Source: Chlamydiota bacterium (GTDB lineage Bacteria > Chlamydiota > Chlamydiia > Chlamydiales > JAJFMI01). From it: 7,264 bases of DNA. Location: positions 1 through 7,264 of the forward strand of contig JAJFMI010000126.1 of assembly GCA_021772235.1 (NCBI GenBank), read 5' to 3'. Below are positions 5,729-7,264 of this stretch, piece after piece (position 1 is the stretch's first letter; every line of letters starts with the position of its first letter). The position numbers were made by a program, and so were the translations under genes. The notes beneath the pieces are model-generated. The model made no database searches and was not told where the DNA came from. It saw nothing but the letters and a program-made list of their open reading frames with translations.

Positions 5729-6622
5729 ATGCACATCGGCATCGATCTGATGGGAGGCGAGAAGTCTCCTTCATCGCTTTTACAAGCCATACATGAGCTT
5801 GTAGCCGAGTCCAGTATCCCGCTTACATTAAGTATTTTTGCGAGCAGTGAAATTCTGGAGCAGCTTCCACAAGAAAGTGGGTTACTCACCCTTGTACCCG
5901 TAAACTGCCCTGAAACAATCACAATGGAAGACGATCCCCTAAAAGTGATTCGTTCCAAAAAAAATTCTTCCATGGTCGTGGGAATCCAAGCGCTAAAAGA
6001 GGGCAAAATCGACGCCTTTGTTTCTACTGGAAATACCGGCGCCCTTGTTGCTAGCTCAACATTTTTTCTCGGTCGTATGGGAAATCCCGCCCTTCTTGCC
6101 ATTCTTCCAACAAAAGGAAAACCGCTCGCCCTCATTGATGCCGGCGCCTTTCCAGAGTCAAAAGCGGAAAATCTGATCACTAACGCAAAATTAGGACTCG
6201 CCTACCAAAAAGCCTGCGGCAATACGAATCCAAAAATCGCCCTCCTCAACATCGGCTTAGAAGAGCACAAAGGCACACCTGAGCTAAAAAAAGCTCACAA
6301 AGAATTAAAAAAACTCCCCGAATTTGTGGGAAACATCGAAGGACGCGACGCCTTTGATGGAGAAATTGACGTCCTTGTCACCGACGGCTTTACCGGAAAC
6401 ATCTTTCTGAAAACAGCCGAAGGAGTGGCATCGATGTTACTCAATAAAAATTTTTACCAAGAGACCATCGCACGTGGCGCTGTAGTATGTGGAGTGAATG
6501 GCATCGTGATTAAATGTCACGGGAACGCCCGCCCCGAAGCCTTAAAAAATGGCTTACTTCTTGCCCAAAGTCTCACTAAAGGAAATTTCCTAAAATATGG
6601 AAAAGCAACAACAGAGAAATAA
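5729..6622 (+). CDS. plsX: Phosphate acyltransferase PlsX, short form
   Basis: PlsX converts acyl-ACP and phosphate to acyl-phosphate, the acyl donor for PlsY in phosphatidic acid synthesis, working at the inner membrane surface. Seen here are IDLMGG (5-10), ITMEDDP (64-70), STGNTGAL (99-106), LALIDAGA (133-140), GNIEGRD (201-207), DGFTGNIFLKT (219-229) and the C-terminal GVNGIVIKCHGN block (255-266). The protein has 297 residues, while typical members have about 320-350. The shortfall falls mainly between Glu231-Gly232 and Arg249-Gly250-Ala251, where only about 16 residues link two blocks normally separated by some 45. From memory, that helical segment helps membrane contact in Bacillus PlsX. 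The ATG follows rpmF by five bases, with GAAGAG upstream. No fabH follows; the gene overlaps the RNase E/G start by 26 bases. Confidence 0.94.
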   Translation: MHIGIDLMGGEKSPSSLLQAIHELVAESSIPLTLSIFASSEILEQLPQESGLLTLVPVNCPETITMEDDPLKVIRSKKNSSMVVGIQALKEGKIDAFVSTGNTGALVASSTFFLGRMGNPALLAILPTKGKPLALIDAGAFPESKAENLITNAKLGLAYQKACGNTNPKIALLNIGLEEHKGTPELKKAHKELKKLPEFVGNIEGRDAFDGEIDVLVTDGFTGNIFLKTAEGVASMLLNKNFYQETIARGAVVCGVNGIVIKCHGNARPEALKNGLLLAQSLTKGNFLKYGKATTEK

Positions 6623-7264
6623 AGAAATCCTACTCAATGTAGAACTCAAAGAGACACGACTGGCCATGCTCAAACAGGGCAAACTCTCCAACCTCATCGT
6701 GGAGAGAAACAAAAGTCGCCAGCTTACCGGCAACGTCTATCGTGGGAAAGTGACAAACATTCTGCGCAACATCCAATCCGCCTTCATCGACATTAAAGAG
6801 AGCACAAATGGATTCATCCATATCTCTGACATCATTGAAAACACCAAAAAATTTCAAGAGATGTATGAGCTCGACTTTGAAGTAGAAGAGGACGAGAGCA
6901 AAAAAAATGCCGACATTGCCGACCTCTTTAAAAAAGATCAGCCCGTCCTCGTACAAGTTGTCAAAGAAGCGATGGGCTCGATTGAGCTTAATTCGAATAT
7001 TAGTGCGCGGTTTAGATCTCCAAAAAAATATCGTTCTTATTTTAAAGCTGAGGATTTAACTTTAGAGGGCTATCAGTTGTTTGCCCAAAAAGATAGCCTC
7101 GTGATTGTTGCAAAGGGCGTAGAAAATGCTTGGCGTTTTATTGATGCTCCTGCGGCAATTGTTATTGCATCTGATATTAGTTTGGTTCAAGGAATAGGAA
7201 TTTCAACGGCACAGTTTCATCAAGGTAAAGATAAAAAAGTTCGCTTCGATGATCCTAGCCGACT
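6597..7264 (+). CDS. Ribonuclease E/G family protein, N-terminal part (runs off right edge; possible chimera)
   Basis: RNase E/G enzymes cut single-stranded RNA and process rRNA. From the ATG at 6597, 222 codons are visible. Residues 11-37 fit the family start (ILLNVELKETRLAML). An S1-type RNA-binding domain follows: TGNVYRGKV (44-52), IQSAFIDI (59-66), GFIHISDI (72-79), an acidic insert (about 90-106), and VLVQVVKEAMG (117-127). The family then continues as GTKGxRLTxxISLPGRYLV, but here it becomes IELNSNISARF and later residues no longer look like RNase E/G. Codon choice changes at the same place. So residues 1-127 are confidently RNase E/G, while the rest may be a fusion, a recombinant tail or an assembly join. 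The start overlaps plsX by 26 bases; AAAGGA (6578-6583) is a distant ribosome site. The catalytic DNase I-like domain is not seen. Confidence 0.8.
   Translation, partial: MEKQQQRNKEILLNVELKETRLAMLKQGKLSNLIVERNKSRQLTGNVYRGKVTNILRNIQSAFIDIKESTNGFIHISDIIENTKKFQEMYELDFEVEEDESKKNADIADLFKKDQPVLVQVVKEAMGSIELNSNISARFRSPKKYRSYFKAEDLTLEGYQLFAQKDSLVIVAKGVENAWRFIDAPAAIVIASDISLVQGIGISTAQFHQGKDKKVRFDDPSR
6975..7264 (+). other. Compositionally distinct in-frame tail after the RNase E/G S1 domain
   Basis: The reading frame stays open for all 94 codons after 6981, and codon third positions look coding, but they are T-rich (46 T, 8 C) rather than C-rich as in the preceding 127 codons (20 T, 48 C). The encoded segment has strand-like hydrophobic stretches (such as DSLVIVAKG and AAIVIASDISLVQGIG) and matches no family I know. 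It could be a different gene joined by recombination or assembly, or a lineage-specific extension. Confidence 0.55.

Noticed and set aside
5536..6180. Long minus-strand open frame of 214 codons across rpmF and plsX
   Set aside because: It is antisense to two clearly conserved genes and its product has no recognisable domain.
6630..6956. Minus-strand open frame of 108 codons opposite the RNase E/G gene
   Set aside because: It mirrors the S1-domain coding sequence, which has clear family motifs on the plus strand.
1..7264. CRISPR arrays, tRNA or rRNA genes, insertion sequences, attachment sites
   Set aside because: No regularly spaced repeats, cloverleaf-like segments, rRNA-like stretches, transposase motifs or terminal inverted repeats were seen on either strand.

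Overview
The window looks like part of the chromosome of a Gram-negative bacterium. The best guess is a member of the Chlamydiota outside the genus Chlamydia. Three things support this: pcnB sits close to lpxB (the two are adjacent in Chlamydia, from memory); a DUF177 gene, rpmF, plsX and an RNase E/G gene form one block (neighbours in Chlamydia too, in a different order); and lipid A is made. This assignment is an inference from gene order and protein motifs, not from a database search.

Left part (1-1941, minus strand): an AT-rich two-gene unit unrelated to the housekeeping genes. The first gene encodes a 523-residue protein I do not recognise, with a central hydrophobic stretch in two lobes and a charged, coiled-coil-like C-terminal third. 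Its stop overlaps by 8 bases the start of a trypsin-like peptidase gene, which runs off the left edge. The peptidase shows the Gly-rich strand and catalytic-His motif and has no signal peptide. This pair is the best candidate here for an undescribed effector or defence module.

Middle (1942-2106): a 165-base divergent intergenic region with a TATAAT box and, right before pcnB, an extended -10 element that would give an almost leaderless mRNA.

Right part (2107-7264, plus strand): a tightly packed run of seven genes. They are pcnB (poly(A) polymerase), an alpha/beta hydrolase, lpxB (lipid A disaccharide synthase), a DUF177/YceD-like protein, rpmF (ribosomal protein L32), plsX (phosphate acyltransferase) and an RNase E/G gene cut by the right edge. 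pcnB, hydrolase, lpxB and DUF177 all overlap one another, so they look translationally coupled. A second extended -10 promoter lies just before rpmF. The genes link RNA 3'-end metabolism, outer-membrane lipid A, ribosome assembly and phospholipid synthesis.

The most notable sequence anomaly is at about 6975-6981. There the RNase E/G reading frame stays open, but similarity to the family stops and third-position usage flips from mostly C (48 C, 20 T in 127 codons) to mostly T (8 C, 46 T in 94 codons). This suggests a recombination or assembly junction, or a real gene fusion.
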